Source of the DNA: Hydrogenophaga sp.
GTDB lineage: Bacteria > Pseudomonadota > Gammaproteobacteria > Burkholderiales > Burkholderiaceae_C
DNA length: 64,000 bases
Direction of reading: 5' to 3'
NCBI RefSeq assembly: GCF_018780075.1
Contig: NZ_JADMKB010000003.1
Coordinates: 248,001-312,000 of the forward strand
A program made the position numbers and the translations under genes. The notes below the pieces were generated by a model. The model was not told where the DNA came from and did no database searches. It saw only the letters and a program-made list of their open reading frames with translations. Positions 42,476 through 51,813 of this stretch are shown in pieces. Positions within the stretch are counted from its first letter, which is position 1; every line of letters begins with the position of its first letter.

Positions 42476-42796
42476 TCAGTGGACGGGGCGCAGGAAGATA
42501 ACCCCCTGCTCGACCTTGACCGGATAGCAATGCAGCGGCTCGGTGCAGGGCGCGTCCACCGCACGGCCGCTGCGGATGTCGAACGTCCCCTCGTGCAAAG
42601 GGCACTCGATGAGGCAGGAATCGACCACCATGCCCAGCGAAAGGTCAGCGTCTCCGTGCGTGCAGGTTCCATCCGTGGCGAAGATCTCCCCGCCAAGGTT
42701 GTAAAGGCACACCTGCTTGCCGTCGATCTCGACCGAATGTGTGTCGTCTTCGTCGATATCGGCGACGTTGCCGACCTTGATCCATTCGTGTTCCAT
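42476..42796 (-). CDS. Rieske-type [2Fe-2S] ferredoxin
   Basis: A 106-residue Rieske ferredoxin with C45-x-H47 (DGTCTHGDADLS) and C65-x2-H68 (IECPLHEGTFDI) binding the cluster. It carries electrons between the reductase (41250) and the oxygenase (42820). The start at 42796 gives the family's usual MEHEWIKVGN opening. A downstream-located reductase and upstream oxygenase 23 bp away make one leftward operon. Confidence 0.9.
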   Translation of the reverse strand: MEHEWIKVGNVADIDEDDTHSVEIDGKQVCLYNLGGEIFATDGTCTHGDADLSLGMVVDSCLIECPLHEGTFDIRSGRAVDAPCTEPLHCYPVKVEQGVIFLRPVH

Positions 42797-42819
42797 GGTC
42801 GCTCCAGACTTTCCTGTGC

Positions 42820-43965
42820 TCATGCCGCCTCGGACGTCATCACGTCGATGTAGTGGTTCTCCATGTGGTAGAGCGCCTCCTCCAGCGGCGACATAGGCCC
42901 GGGTTTGAAGAACTTCGAACCCGCGGTGTTCTGCATGCCCTCCACCATCACCGCGTCCTCGGCGATGATCTGGCGCACGAAGCCCACATACTTCTCCATC
43001 TCCTCGTCGTAGTTCGGAATCGAGAAGGCGCCCTCGGGGAACAGCAGGTAGCAGATGACCCGGGTCTCGGTGGGCGAGATGGGCCAGATGTGCCACATGC
43101 GCACGCTGTCGGCCCGCATCGACAGGTTCAGGTTGGGGTAGATGCCCGCCTTGCATGCAATGCCGCTGGGCTTGTCCTGCGCCCAGGGCAGCGTCGGGAA
43201 CACCTGTTCGCCGGACTTCGAGTGCGGTCGCGCTTCGTACTGGGTATGCCAGCCGCCGTTCTCCAGGAGGTTGAAGCGGACCTGTTCGCCCTTGACGAAA
43301 CCGCCAAAGGTCCCCTTGTGGATGACGCCGACGTGATAGATGTCGATCAGGTTTTCGACCAGGAATTTCCAGTTGCACTTGACGTCGATCTCGACCTTCT
43401 GCGCCAACTGGCACCGGTCGGTCTGGAACCACCAGAGCGGCTCTTCGAAAGGCTTGATGTAGTCGTCGAACGACATCGGCTCGTCGCTGAAGTTGACGAA
43501 AATCCAGCCGCGCCAGATCTTGACATGCAACTGCCGCAGGCTGCAGTTCTTCAGGTCGACCTCCGAGGCCTTCATGCCGGGCGCGACCGTCAGTTTGCCG
43601 CTCACGTCGTACAGCCAGGCGTGGTAGGGGCAGCTGAACTCCTTGGCATTGCCGCGGCCGACGGCCACCTCGACGCCTCGGTGCAGGCACTGGTTCATGT
43701 AGGCGACGACCTGATCGGGCGCCGGACGGGATACCACGATCGATTCCTTCATCACCTGGAAGGTGTAGTAGTCGCCGACATTGGGTATCTCTTCGACACG
43801 CCCCACGGAGAGCCAGTACTTCATGAAGATTTGCTGCTTCTCCATGTCGTAGATCTCGGGTGAGCTGTACACCTCGCCCGGCAGGTGCCGGGCGCTGAGC
43901 AGCTTCTTGCGGGTTTCCTTGAACTTGGGGCGCAGGTCCAGGAGTTGTTGCTCGGCGACTTCCAT
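42820..43965 (-). CDS. Rieske non-heme iron oxygenase, substrate unknown
   Basis: A 381-residue aromatic-ring-hydroxylating oxygenase with no beta subunit nearby. Rieske ligands: C93-x-H95 (QCLHRGVEV) and C112-x2-H115 (CPYHAWLY). Iron site: D208, H211 and H216 (LIDIYHVGVIH). The ATG at 43965 has AAAGG nine bases before it; an ATG at 43974 is nearly on top of that site. It heads the oxygenase-ferredoxin-reductase operon, divergent from the HTH/citrate-synthase gene. The homogentisate dioxygenase and fumarylacetoacetase genes further right suggest a substrate that ends as a hydroquinone-type acid, but this is inference. Confidence 0.85.
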   Translation of the reverse strand: MEVAEQQLLDLRPKFKETRKKLLSARHLPGEVYSSPEIYDMEKQQIFMKYWLSVGRVEEIPNVGDYYTFQVMKESIVVSRPAPDQVVAYMNQCLHRGVEVAVGRGNAKEFSCPYHAWLYDVSGKLTVAPGMKASEVDLKNCSLRQLHVKIWRGWIFVNFSDEPMSFDDYIKPFEEPLWWFQTDRCQLAQKVEIDVKCNWKFLVENLIDIYHVGVIHKGTFGGFVKGEQVRFNLLENGGWHTQYEARPHSKSGEQVFPTLPWAQDKPSGIACKAGIYPNLNLSMRADSVRMWHIWPISPTETRVICYLLFPEGAFSIPNYDEEMEKYVGFVRQIIAEDAVMVEGMQNTAGSKFFKPGPMSPLEEALYHMENHYIDVMTSEAA

Positions 43966-44027
43966 CGTGGTCATCCTTTCAAGATTGCATTGAAGATTGC
44001 GCTGAATGCGTGCCATGATGTTAGGCA

Positions 44028-44045
44028 ATACATTGATCGATGTAT
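44028..44045. promoter_or_regulatory. palindromic operator candidate in divergent gap
   Basis: ATACAT-TGATCG-ATGTAT is a perfect 6-bp inverted repeat, and ATCGATGT recurs 11 bp later (near 44047-44054). It lies between the Rieske oxygenase gene and the HTH/citrate-synthase gene, the natural place for the latter's binding site. Confidence 0.5.
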
Positions 44046-44086
44046 AGATCGATGTGAGAATCGACATATCTTCCCGGGAGAACCCT

Positions 44087-45388
44087 ATGTCAGCGCAAAA
44101 ACTCCACGATGGCGCACGCCCCCAGCGTCAGATCAACGACGTCGGCTACGTCGACAGCGCCGAAGCGATGTCGATCCTCGGCGTGCGCCGGGAAACGCTC
44201 TACACCTACGTCAGCCGCGGGCTGATCAAGACGATGCAGCGCGCCGGCGTGAAAGCCAAGCTCTATCGCAAGGCCGATGTCGAGAAACTCAGGAGCCGGT
44301 CCGTTGCGCGCTCGGGCGGGCCGAAGGTGTCACACGCCCTGCGCTACGGGGAGCCGATCGCGCAAACGTGGATCAGCGAGATCACCCCTCATGGACCGCG
44401 CTACCGGGGCGTGCTCGCGCGCGACCTGGTGCGCGATGGAAGGTCGTTCGAGTTCGCCAGCGAGCTCATCTGGACGGGCCTGCCACGCACGCGTGATGTA
44501 CCCTGGCCCATTCCGCAGGAAACCCGGCAGCCCGAATCCCTCGTCAGGCTCGCGCTGCATTCGGCCGAACACATCACGCCGCTCAGGCTCCTGTCGATGC
44601 TGACCACCTCGCTGTCGGCATTCGAACAGGCAGAAGAGGACATGCAGACCGCCGGCCCGGCAACGTGCCGGCGCCTGCTGCAGACATTGGTCGGCACCGC
44701 CGGCGTTTTCGGGCCCGGATCGCGGTATTCGGCGCCTCATGAAGGCGAGTTCCTGGCGCAGTGCATCGCACGGGGTCTCGGTCTGAAGAAAATGCCAGAT
44801 GCCGTACAGGCCATTGATGCAGCGCTCGTCATGTCCGCCGAGCACGAACTCTCGGCGCCGACATTCGCGGCTCGGATCTGCGCCTCGACGGGGGCGGACC
44901 TGCACGCCTGCGTCGCCACGGCCATACTGACCCAGTCCGGAGCGATGCAGGTCGGTGGCGCCGTGGAGGTGGAGGCCCTCATCGACGCCCTGCCATCAAG
45001 ACTGGAGCCCGAAGATGCCCTGAAGCGGGCAGCGGCCTCGGGGTTCATGAGCAACGAACTGCCTTGCTTCAACCACCCCTTGTACGAGGGAGAGGATCCC
45101 CGCTCGGTGGTGCTGCTGGACATCGTGGACCGTCTGACCGCACAGAGCCCGGACACCCCGAAGATGCGCGCACTGGTGGCTGGTGCGCGCCAGGCCGGTC
45201 AGCATCCGAACGTGTTTGCATCGCTCGTGATACTTTGCAAGGCGATGGGACTGCCCAACGGAAGCGGCGCCTTGCTGCATACCCTGGCGCGCACCACAGG
45301 CTGGATGGCCCATGCCCTGGAGCAGCGACTGACCGGCGCCATGCTGCGGCCTCGGGCCCGGTACATGGGCCAGCGCGCCCCGGGCTGA
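44087..45388 (+). CDS. helix-turn-helix/citrate-synthase-like fusion protein
   Basis: A 433-residue protein. Residues about 24-66 form an excisionase/MerR-like winged helix (YVDSAEAMSILGVRRETLYT, ending KLYRKADVEKLR). The rest is a citrate-synthase fold: the first catalytic His region is kept (SAEHELSAPTFAARICAS, His253) and so is the last (NHPLYEGEDPRS, Asp337). The usual GPLHGGA block, holding the second catalytic histidine, reads GAMQVGGA at 285-292, so that His is absent. The fold may bind a CoA ester or organic acid as a signal rather than make citrate. It is divergent from the Rieske operon across a palindromic gap. Start ATG 44087 after GGGAG. Confidence 0.75.
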   Translation: MSAQKLHDGARPQRQINDVGYVDSAEAMSILGVRRETLYTYVSRGLIKTMQRAGVKAKLYRKADVEKLRSRSVARSGGPKVSHALRYGEPIAQTWISEITPHGPRYRGVLARDLVRDGRSFEFASELIWTGLPRTRDVPWPIPQETRQPESLVRLALHSAEHITPLRLLSMLTTSLSAFEQAEEDMQTAGPATCRRLLQTLVGTAGVFGPGSRYSAPHEGEFLAQCIARGLGLKKMPDAVQAIDAALVMSAEHELSAPTFAARICASTGADLHACVATAILTQSGAMQVGGAVEVEALIDALPSRLEPEDALKRAAASGFMSNELPCFNHPLYEGEDPRSVVLLDIVDRLTAQSPDTPKMRALVAGARQAGQHPNVFASLVILCKAMGLPNGSGALLHTLARTTGWMAHALEQRLTGAMLRPRARYMGQRAPG

Positions 45389-45411
45389 AGCGGCACGCCG
45401 ACGCGCTGCGT

Positions 45412-46302
45412 CTACTCGAACACCTGTTTCGCCAGCATGGCTCGCAGCCACTGGTTCGCGGGGTTCTTGTGCGCGCGCCTGTGCCAGAACTGGCGCACGT
45501 CCGCCACGGGGATCTTCAACGGCACCGGCAACACCTGCACACCCGGTGCATTGCGGGCCGCGTTGCGCGGAACGGTCACGACCAGATTGGACCGCGCCAC
45601 AACTTCTGCCGCGACGTGGTAATGGGTCACGCTCAGGATGACCTTGCGCTTGGCGCGCATCTTCGCGAGCGCGCGCTCCACCCGTTCGTCCGCGTTGCCC
45701 GTGGCGACCGAGACGTGCTGCGCCTCCAGAAACTGTTTCAGCGTGAAGTCGCCGCCAATGAAGGGGTGCTTCTTTCTCGCCAGGCAACAGTAGGGATCGC
45801 CAAACAGGCGCTGCTGGTAGAACCCCGCCTTCAGGAATGCCAGGTTGCCAATGGCCAGGTCCGCCTCCCCGCTCTGGAGCAACTGCGCATACAGCTCATT
45901 GGGGCGCCGCAGCGTTTCGATGCGCACGTTGGGCGCATCCCTTAGCACGGCCGGTATCAGCCGAGGCAAGACGATGCCCTCGCCCGCATCGGACATGAGG
46001 ATCCTGAACGTCCGCTCGGACTCGCGCGGGTCGAAGCCGTGCGGATGCTCCAGCGACGCCTGGAGGATGGACAGCGCCTGACGGACCGGTCCGATCAGTT
46101 CTTCGGCGAGCGCCGTCGGCTCCATGCCCCCCGTGGTCCGGATGAACAGCGTATCGGAACAGGCCTTGCGCAGTCGCATCAGCGCATTGCTCATGGCCGG
46201 CTGTGAAAGGCCGATCGCATAGGCGGCCTTCGACACATTGCGCTCGGCGTAGATGGCGGCGAAGACCCGAAGCAGGTTCAGGTCGAAGGTTTTGATATTC
46301 AT
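45412..46302 (-). CDS. LysR-family regulator
   Basis: A 296-residue LysR regulator: N-terminal helix-turn-helix (NLLRVFAAIYAERNVSKAAY, then QPAMSNALMRLRKACSDTLF), then the effector-binding domain (RTFRILMSDAGEGIVLPRLI). It resembles NahR/NodD-like members with the motif LFIRTTGGMEPT. It is divergent from the flavin monooxygenase at 46405 and convergent with the HTH/citrate-synthase gene, so it probably controls the monooxygenase-Bug-hmgA-fahA genes with a pathway compound as inducer. Confidence 0.85.
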   Translation of the reverse strand: MNIKTFDLNLLRVFAAIYAERNVSKAAYAIGLSQPAMSNALMRLRKACSDTLFIRTTGGMEPTALAEELIGPVRQALSILQASLEHPHGFDPRESERTFRILMSDAGEGIVLPRLIPAVLRDAPNVRIETLRRPNELYAQLLQSGEADLAIGNLAFLKAGFYQQRLFGDPYCCLARKKHPFIGGDFTLKQFLEAQHVSVATGNADERVERALAKMRAKRKVILSVTHYHVAAEVVARSNLVVTVPRNAARNAPGVQVLPVPLKIPVADVRQFWHRRAHKNPANQWLRAMLAKQVFE

Positions 46303-46404
46303 GATTTGAATTCTAGTTCTCTCCAATATCGATTGGACAGAGATTCCACACCAAGTGATCATCTCCGGACTGAACAAGGTCAAACACAGAAAGGTAGAGA
46401 ACTC

Positions 46405-48021
46405 ATGGAGACAGTGATCAAGACGCCCGTGCTGATCGTGGGTGGAGGCCCGGTGGGCCTTTCCATGGCCATCGAGCTGGGCTGGCGGGGGATCGAATCG
46501 ATCCTCGTGGATGAGGGCGACGGGACGATCGAGCACCCGCGCACCGGCCTCATCGCGATGCGCACGATGGAGTTGTTCCGACGCTGGGGCTTGGCTCAAC
46601 GTGTGCGCGACTGCGGCTTCCCGGACGACTATGAACTATCTATGGTCTTCTGCACGTCGCTTAACGGACTCCTGCTCGACCAGGAAAAGTACCCGAGCAT
46701 GCGGGACGCGCCGACGCCGCCCGAGACACCCGAGAAAAAGCAGCGCTGCCCCCAGTTGTGGTTGCAGCCCATCCTCACCGACGCGGGACGCGCGGAATCG
46801 AAGGCCAAGCTGCTGTTCAAGCATCGCTTCGAGTCGCTGCAGCAGGATGACCAGGGCGTCACCGCGGTCGTCACCAACGTGGACACCGGTGAGCAAGTCA
46901 CCATCCGTGCGGACTATCTGCTGGGTTGCGACGGTGCCACCAGCAGCGTCCGCGAACAGGTCGGCATCAAGATGGAAGGCAAGCTGCTCAGCTACTCCGT
47001 CAATGTCCTGATCCACGCCCCTGACCTGGTGGACCAACACAAGATGGGGCCCGCCGAGCGCTATCTCTTCGTCGGCCCCGAGGGGACGTGGGGCAACCTG
47101 ACGGTCGTCGACGGAAACGAAATCTGGCGCCTGACGGTGCTGGGTTCGGAAGAGAAGATGGATCTCAAAAATTTCGATCCCGCTTTCTGGGTCCGGCGCG
47201 CGATCGGCCGCGACGACGTGGCGTTCAAGGTGGACTCCACCATCCCATGGCGGCGCAGCGAGATGCTCGCCGATCACTACTACCGGGGGCGCGTGGTGCT
47301 CGTCGGCGACTCCGCGCATACGATGTCGCCCACAGGCGGCATGGGCATGAACACCGGCGCGCAGGAGGTGCTGGACCTTGGTTGGAAGCTCGAAGGGCTC
47401 ATCAAGGGCTGGGGCGGCCCTGCCCTGCTGCGCAGCTACGAAGAAGAGCGCCGGCCGGTCGCGCGACGCAACATCGGCTTCTCCACGCAGAACTTCAGGG
47501 CATGGCAGGACACGCCCAGTCCGGCTGCGGTTTGCGATCTGACGCCCGAGGGGGAGAAGGTGCGCCAGGACCTGGGCCGTCGCCTGCGCGAATCGACCCG
47601 CGTCGAATGGGAGTCCCTGGGCCTCCAACTCGGCCACCGCTACGAGGATTCCCCCATCTGCGTACCGGACGGCACGCCGCCGACACCGGACGAGTACTCG
47701 ACGTACATCCCGACGACGCGGCCTGGCTCGCGCGCGCCGCACGTCTGGCTCGGCGATGGCCGCTCGACGCTCGATCTCTTCGGGCACGCCTTCGTGCTCG
47801 TGTGCACCGACCAGCGCCTGCAAGGCGATGCGGACACTCTCGCCCAGGCCTTCGCGGCCAGGAAGGTGCCCTTCCAGATTGAATGCATTGACGAGCCCAG
47901 TGTGGCTGCGGCCTATGAAATGCCCCTGGTTCTGGTCCGGCCAGATGGCCACGTCGCATGGCGAGGCAACCAAGTGACCTCTCCAGGTCAACTGGTAGAC
48001 ACCGTTCGCGGCGCTGGATAG
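46405..48021 (+). CDS. FAD-dependent aromatic hydroxylase (PheA/TfdB/MhpA type)
   Basis: A 538-residue flavoprotein monooxygenase: FAD dinucleotide loop PVLIVGGGPVGLSMAIELG, the DG motif LLGCDGATSSVREQVG and the GD motif VVLVGDSAHTMSPTGGMGMN. A C-terminal thioredoxin-like domain (SRAPHVWLGDGRSTLDLFG, about 425-538) follows. Enzymes of this class add one oxygen to a phenolic ring using NAD(P)H. Upstream of homogentisate dioxygenase, the likely reaction makes a 2,5-dihydroxylated aromatic acid. Start ATG 46405 after GGTAGAG. It heads a rightward operon. Confidence 0.82.
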   Translation: METVIKTPVLIVGGGPVGLSMAIELGWRGIESILVDEGDGTIEHPRTGLIAMRTMELFRRWGLAQRVRDCGFPDDYELSMVFCTSLNGLLLDQEKYPSMRDAPTPPETPEKKQRCPQLWLQPILTDAGRAESKAKLLFKHRFESLQQDDQGVTAVVTNVDTGEQVTIRADYLLGCDGATSSVREQVGIKMEGKLLSYSVNVLIHAPDLVDQHKMGPAERYLFVGPEGTWGNLTVVDGNEIWRLTVLGSEEKMDLKNFDPAFWVRRAIGRDDVAFKVDSTIPWRRSEMLADHYYRGRVVLVGDSAHTMSPTGGMGMNTGAQEVLDLGWKLEGLIKGWGGPALLRSYEEERRPVARRNIGFSTQNFRAWQDTPSPAAVCDLTPEGEKVRQDLGRRLRESTRVEWESLGLQLGHRYEDSPICVPDGTPPTPDEYSTYIPTTRPGSRAPHVWLGDGRSTLDLFGHAFVLVCTDQRLQGDADTLAQAFAARKVPFQIECIDEPSVAAAYEMPLVLVRPDGHVAWRGNQVTSPGQLVDTVRGAG

Positions 48022-48067
48022 TTCGACGCCCCCTTTCCCGTCAAAAAGTACACATGGAGACATCAGC

Positions 48068-49060
48068 ATGAACATTCTCAGATCGCTTTCCCGTGGCACC
48101 CAGGTCGCCACGCTCGCCCTCCTGGGCTTGAACTTCACTCTGCCTGCTCACGCCGACGGGTATCCCAACAAGACCGTCACGATCGTGGTGCCCTTCACCG
48201 CGGGCGGGAGCAACGACGTTCTGGCTCGAACGGTGGGCCAGAAGCTCAGCGAGTACTGGAAGCAACCCGTCATCGTCGAAAACCGACCAGGCGCCGGCGG
48301 CAACCTCGGCACGAAACTGGCCGCGAAGGCGGCGCCTGACGGCTACACGCTGCTCGTCGTCGCCAACAACTTCGTCACCAATCCACACCTCTATCCGGAT
48401 GGGCGCGCGGGCTATGACCCCGTCAAGGAATTTGTCCCGGTCACCCAATTGGGTCGTGTGCCCTTCGTCCTGGTGGTCAATCCCGGCGTAGCCGCCAAGT
48501 CCCCCCAGGAACTCGTCGCCTTGGCCAAAGCCCAGCCCGGCAAACTGTCCTATGGCTCCGCAGGCGTCGGCACACCGCATCACTTGACGGGCGAACTGTT
48601 CAAGAGCACGGCAGGCATCGACATGGTTCACGTACCGTACAAAGGCGCACTGCCGGTGGTGACGGATCTGATCGGAGGGCAAATTCAAGCGCTCTTCGGC
48701 GTTGCCAACTCGGTACTTCCCCACATCAAATCCGGGTCGCTGCGCGCGCTGGCCGTTACCGGGGATCGCCCGGCGCCCTACCTGCCAGACGTACCTACCA
48801 TGGCGAGCTCAGGGTTCAAAGACTTCAAGAGCGAAGTCTGGATTGGCCTGGTCGCACCGGCAGGCACCCCGAGTGACGTGGTAGCGAAGATCGAGGAAGC
48901 GGCTCGCCGCGCCTTGCGCGATCCAGGGGTCAAAGCCTCGCTGGACGCCCAGGGCCTCGAACCCACCCCGTCCACGCCCGCTGCGTTGAAAGCACTGATG
49001 AACGAAGACATGGCGAAGTGGTCAAAGATCATCAAAGAGACTGGAACGCGCGCGGAATAA
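48068..49060 (+). CDS. Bug/TctC-type solute receptor
   Basis: A 330-residue periplasmic Bug receptor with a signal peptide (cleaved near LPAHA). Family blocks: VTIVVPFTAGGSNDVLARTV, VIVENRPGAGGNLGTKLAAK, GTPHHLTGELFKSTAGI and [20 protein letters not shown]. It lies 46 bp after the hydroxylase gene and before hmgA, so it probably binds the substrate of that pathway. No TctAB pair is next to it; the nearest is tpiBA. Confidence 0.85.
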   Translation: MNILRSLSRGTQVATLALLGLNFTLPAHADGYPNKTVTIVVPFTAGGSNDVLARTVGQKLSEYWKQPVIVENRPGAGGNLGTKLAAKAAPDGYTLLVVANNFVTNPHLYPDGRAGYDPVKEFVPVTQLGRVPFVLVVNPGVAAKSPQELVALAKAQPGKLSYGSAGVGTPHHLTGELFKSTAGIDMVHVPYKGALPVVTDLIGGQIQALFGVANSVLPHIKSGSLRALAVTGDRPAPYLPDVPTMASSGFKDFKSEVWIGLVAPAGTPSDVVAKIEEAARRALRDPGVKASLDAQGLEPTPSTPAALKALMNEDMAKWSKIIKETGTRAE

Positions 49061-49123
49061 CGCCCACCTGGGCCGGTTGCTGCTCGTCAGATACCGGCCC
49101 TTTTGCATTCACAAGGGATCAAC

Positions 49124-50410
49124 ATGCTTGACTCGTCACTGGCATACCAAACGGGTATGTGCAACGAATTCGCGACCGAGGCCCTCCCCGGCGCCCTGCC
49201 GAAAGGTCGCAACTCGCCGCAGAAGGCTCCATACGGTCTTTACGCCGAGCAGCTCTCAGGCACGGCGTTCACGGCGCCACGCCATGCCAACCGCCGCGCC
49301 TGGCTGTACCGCATCCGGCCGTCGACGCTGCACCAGCCTTTCGCCCCCATCAGCTCCGGCAGATGGATCAACCGCTCCGAGGCAGAGCCGGCAACGCCCA
49401 ATCAACTGCGCTGGGACCCGCTGCCCTTGCCCACGCAGCCGACGGATTTCATCGATGGCATGACCACCATGGCCGTGAATTCGGCCTGTGCCGTCCACGT
49501 ATACGCCGCCAACCGGTCGATGGAAACGCGGTTCTTCTCCGATGCCGACGCAGAGTTGCTCATCGTGCCCCAGCAGGGACGCCTCGAACTGGCGACGGAA
49601 ATGGGGTGCCTGCAAATCGAACCGCAGGAGATCGCTGTGATCCCCCGGGGCGTGCGGTTCCAGGTCCGGATCATGGACCCCCAGGCTCGCGGCTACGTTT
49701 GCGAGAACTTTGGCGCCGCGTTGAAACTGCCTGACCTGGGGGTCATCGGCTCCAACGGCTTGGCCAACCCGAGAGACTTCTCCACCCCCGTTGCCGCCTA
49801 CGAGGACCGGGAGGGCGACTTCGAGCTGGTCACCCGCTTCCAGGACAGCCTGTGGAGCGCGCGCATCGGGCACAGCCCGCTGGACGTGGTCGCCTGGCAC
49901 GGCAACCATGCCCCTTACAAATACGATCTGCGACGCTTCAACACCATCGGATCGATCAGCTACGACCACCCGGACCCGTCCATCTTCCTCGTACTGCAGT
50001 CCATCAGCGACACACCCGGCGTTGACACCATCGACTTCGTGATCTTCCCGCCACGCGTCCTCGTGGCCCAGGACACCTTCAGGCCGCCCTGGTACCACCG
50101 CAACATCGCCAGTGAGTTCATGGGGCTGATCCACGGCGCCTACGATGCAAAGGCCGACGGCTTCGTGCCAGGCGGAGCATCCTTGCACAACTGCATGAGC
50201 GCGCACGGTCCGGACGCTGAAACCTTTGCCAAAGCCAGCACCGCGGACACCACGCGCCCCGACTACCTGACCGAGACCATGGCGTTCATGTTCGAGTCAA
50301 ACCAGGCGTTCAGGCCGGCCAACTTCGCTATGGAAACAGCCCAGCTGCAGCACGACTATTTCCACTGCTGGCAAGGTTTGAAGAAGCACTTCAACCCGGC
50401 ACAGGCATGA
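49124..50410 (+). CDS. hmgA: homogentisate 1,2-dioxygenase
   Basis: A 428-residue cupin-type dioxygenase of the homogentisate dioxygenase family. Blocks recognised: [56 protein letters not shown] and the iron-ligand regions [16 protein letters not shown] (His and Glu) and [15 protein letters not shown] (His). It opens the ring of 2,5-dihydroxyphenylacetate to maleylacetoacetate. The ATG at 49124 follows AAGGGATC. The stop overlaps the fahA start (ATGA). A maleylacetoacetate isomerase gene is missing between the two. Confidence 0.9.
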   Translation: MLDSSLAYQTGMCNEFATEALPGALPKGRNSPQKAPYGLYAEQLSGTAFTAPRHANRRAWLYRIRPSTLHQPFAPISSGRWINRSEAEPATPNQLRWDPLPLPTQPTDFIDGMTTMAVNSACAVHVYAANRSMETRFFSDADAELLIVPQQGRLELATEMGCLQIEPQEIAVIPRGVRFQVRIMDPQARGYVCENFGAALKLPDLGVIGSNGLANPRDFSTPVAAYEDREGDFELVTRFQDSLWSARIGHSPLDVVAWHGNHAPYKYDLRRFNTIGSISYDHPDPSIFLVLQSISDTPGVDTIDFVIFPPRVLVAQDTFRPPWYHRNIASEFMGLIHGAYDAKADGFVPGGASLHNCMSAHGPDAETFAKASTADTTRPDYLTETMAFMFESNQAFRPANFAMETAQLQHDYFHCWQGLKKHFNPAQA

Positions 50411-51726
50411 CAGCGGTGAATGAAACCCACGCACTGGGCCTTCGCAGTTGGGTGGCCTCCGCCAACGCCGAGCACACGGACTTCCCCATCCAGAACCTGC
50501 CATTCGGGGTCTTTCGTCGGCGCGGTTCCGGCGAGCGTTTCCGCGGTGGTGTGGCGATCGGCGACCAGATCCTTGACTTAGCCGCAACGGTAGCCAGCGG
50601 CGTCCTCGACGGCGCGGCCAGAGAGGCCGCCATCGCGGCATCCCGTGAGCAGCTCAACGAGTTCATGGCCATGGGGCCGTCTGCCTGGTCGGCGCTGCGC
50701 CTGGCCTTGTCGCGCATCTTGCGCGATGGCGCCGCCGAGCGCGGACGTGTGGAAGGATGTCTGGTCGGGCAACACGCAGTGGAGCATGCACTGCCCGCTG
50801 CCATTGGCGACTACACCGATTTCTACATCGGCATCCACCACGCCACCGCCGTGGGACGGCTCTTTCGGCCTGACGCACCATTGCTACCCAACTACAAATG
50901 GGTCCCGATCGGATACCACGGCCGCAGTTCCTCCGTGGTCGTCAGCGGAGAACCCATTTACCGCCCGCTCGGACAACGCAAAGGGCTCGCCGAAGTACCC
51001 GACTTCGGACCAAGCGAGCGGGTGGACTACGAACTGGAACTCGGTTTCCTGGTCGGGACGGGGAATCCTCGCGGCGAAGGCATCCCCATCGAAAACGCCG
51101 AAAGCCATCTGTTCGGGGTGGCGCTCTTCAACGACTGGTCGGCGCGCGACATCCAGCCTTGGGAGTACCAGCCGCTGGGGCCGTTCCTGTCGAAGAACTT
51201 CGGCAGCACCCTAGCCCCCTGGGTTGTGACACTGGAAGCACTCGCACCGTTTCGTTCCCCATACCGACGCCCTGCGGGCGATGTTGATCCCCTGCCCTAC
51301 CTGGACGCCGCAGAAAACAGCGCCAACGGCTTGATCGACATCCAGCTGGAAGTCTTGCTACAGACAAAAAAAATGGCTTACTCCGGTTTGGGGCCCGAAC
51401 GCCTGTCGCGCTCCAGCTTTGTGGAGGCTGCGTACTGGACCCCGGCCCAACTCGTCGCCCACCACACCATCGGAGGCTGCAATCTGGCCCCGGGCGACCT
51501 TCTCGGTTCCGGCACACTGTCCGGCCCAGCGATCACCCAGGCAGGGTCGCTCATCGAGCGCACCTTTGGCGGGCGTGACCCGATCTCACTGCCATCTGAC
51601 GAGAAGCGAACCTACTTGGAAGACGGGGACACTGTCGTCTTTCGCGCCTGGTGCGAACGCAACGAAGCACGGCGCATCGGGTTTGGGGAATGTGCCGGCA
51701 CCGTTCTCGCGCCCAAGAGGATTTGA
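50407..51726 (+). CDS. fahA: fumarylacetoacetase
   Basis: A 439-residue fumarylacetoacetase: FCxx-like N-terminal SH3-type domain, then the hydrolase domain with [53 protein letters not shown] (metal-binding acids), [20 protein letters not shown] and [12 protein letters not shown]. It splits fumarylacetoacetate to fumarate and acetoacetate, the last step of the homogentisate route. Coupled to hmgA by an ATGA overlap. The region from here to the IS element (51727-51813) is empty. Confidence 0.92.
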   Translation: MTAVNETHALGLRSWVASANAEHTDFPIQNLPFGVFRRRGSGERFRGGVAIGDQILDLAATVASGVLDGAAREAAIAASREQLNEFMAMGPSAWSALRLALSRILRDGAAERGRVEGCLVGQHAVEHALPAAIGDYTDFYIGIHHATAVGRLFRPDAPLLPNYKWVPIGYHGRSSSVVVSGEPIYRPLGQRKGLAEVPDFGPSERVDYELELGFLVGTGNPRGEGIPIENAESHLFGVALFNDWSARDIQPWEYQPLGPFLSKNFGSTLAPWVVTLEALAPFRSPYRRPAGDVDPLPYLDAAENSANGLIDIQLEVLLQTKKMAYSGLGPERLSRSSFVEAAYWTPAQLVAHHTIGGCNLAPGDLLGSGTLSGPAITQAGSLIERTFGGRDPISLPSDEKRTYLEDGDTVVFRAWCERNEARRIGFGECAGTVLAPKRI

Positions 51727-51813
51727 TCGCGCCCGGGCCAAGACATCTGACTCAATCGATTCAGAGGGAAGGAGGCTCTGTCACGATAAGGCCTTGCTGG
51801 GACAATAGGCTAG

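Noticed and set aside
46636-48138. 500-codon leftward frame opposite the flavin hydroxylase
   Set aside because: Antisense shadow; the rightward frame has all flavoprotein motifs.
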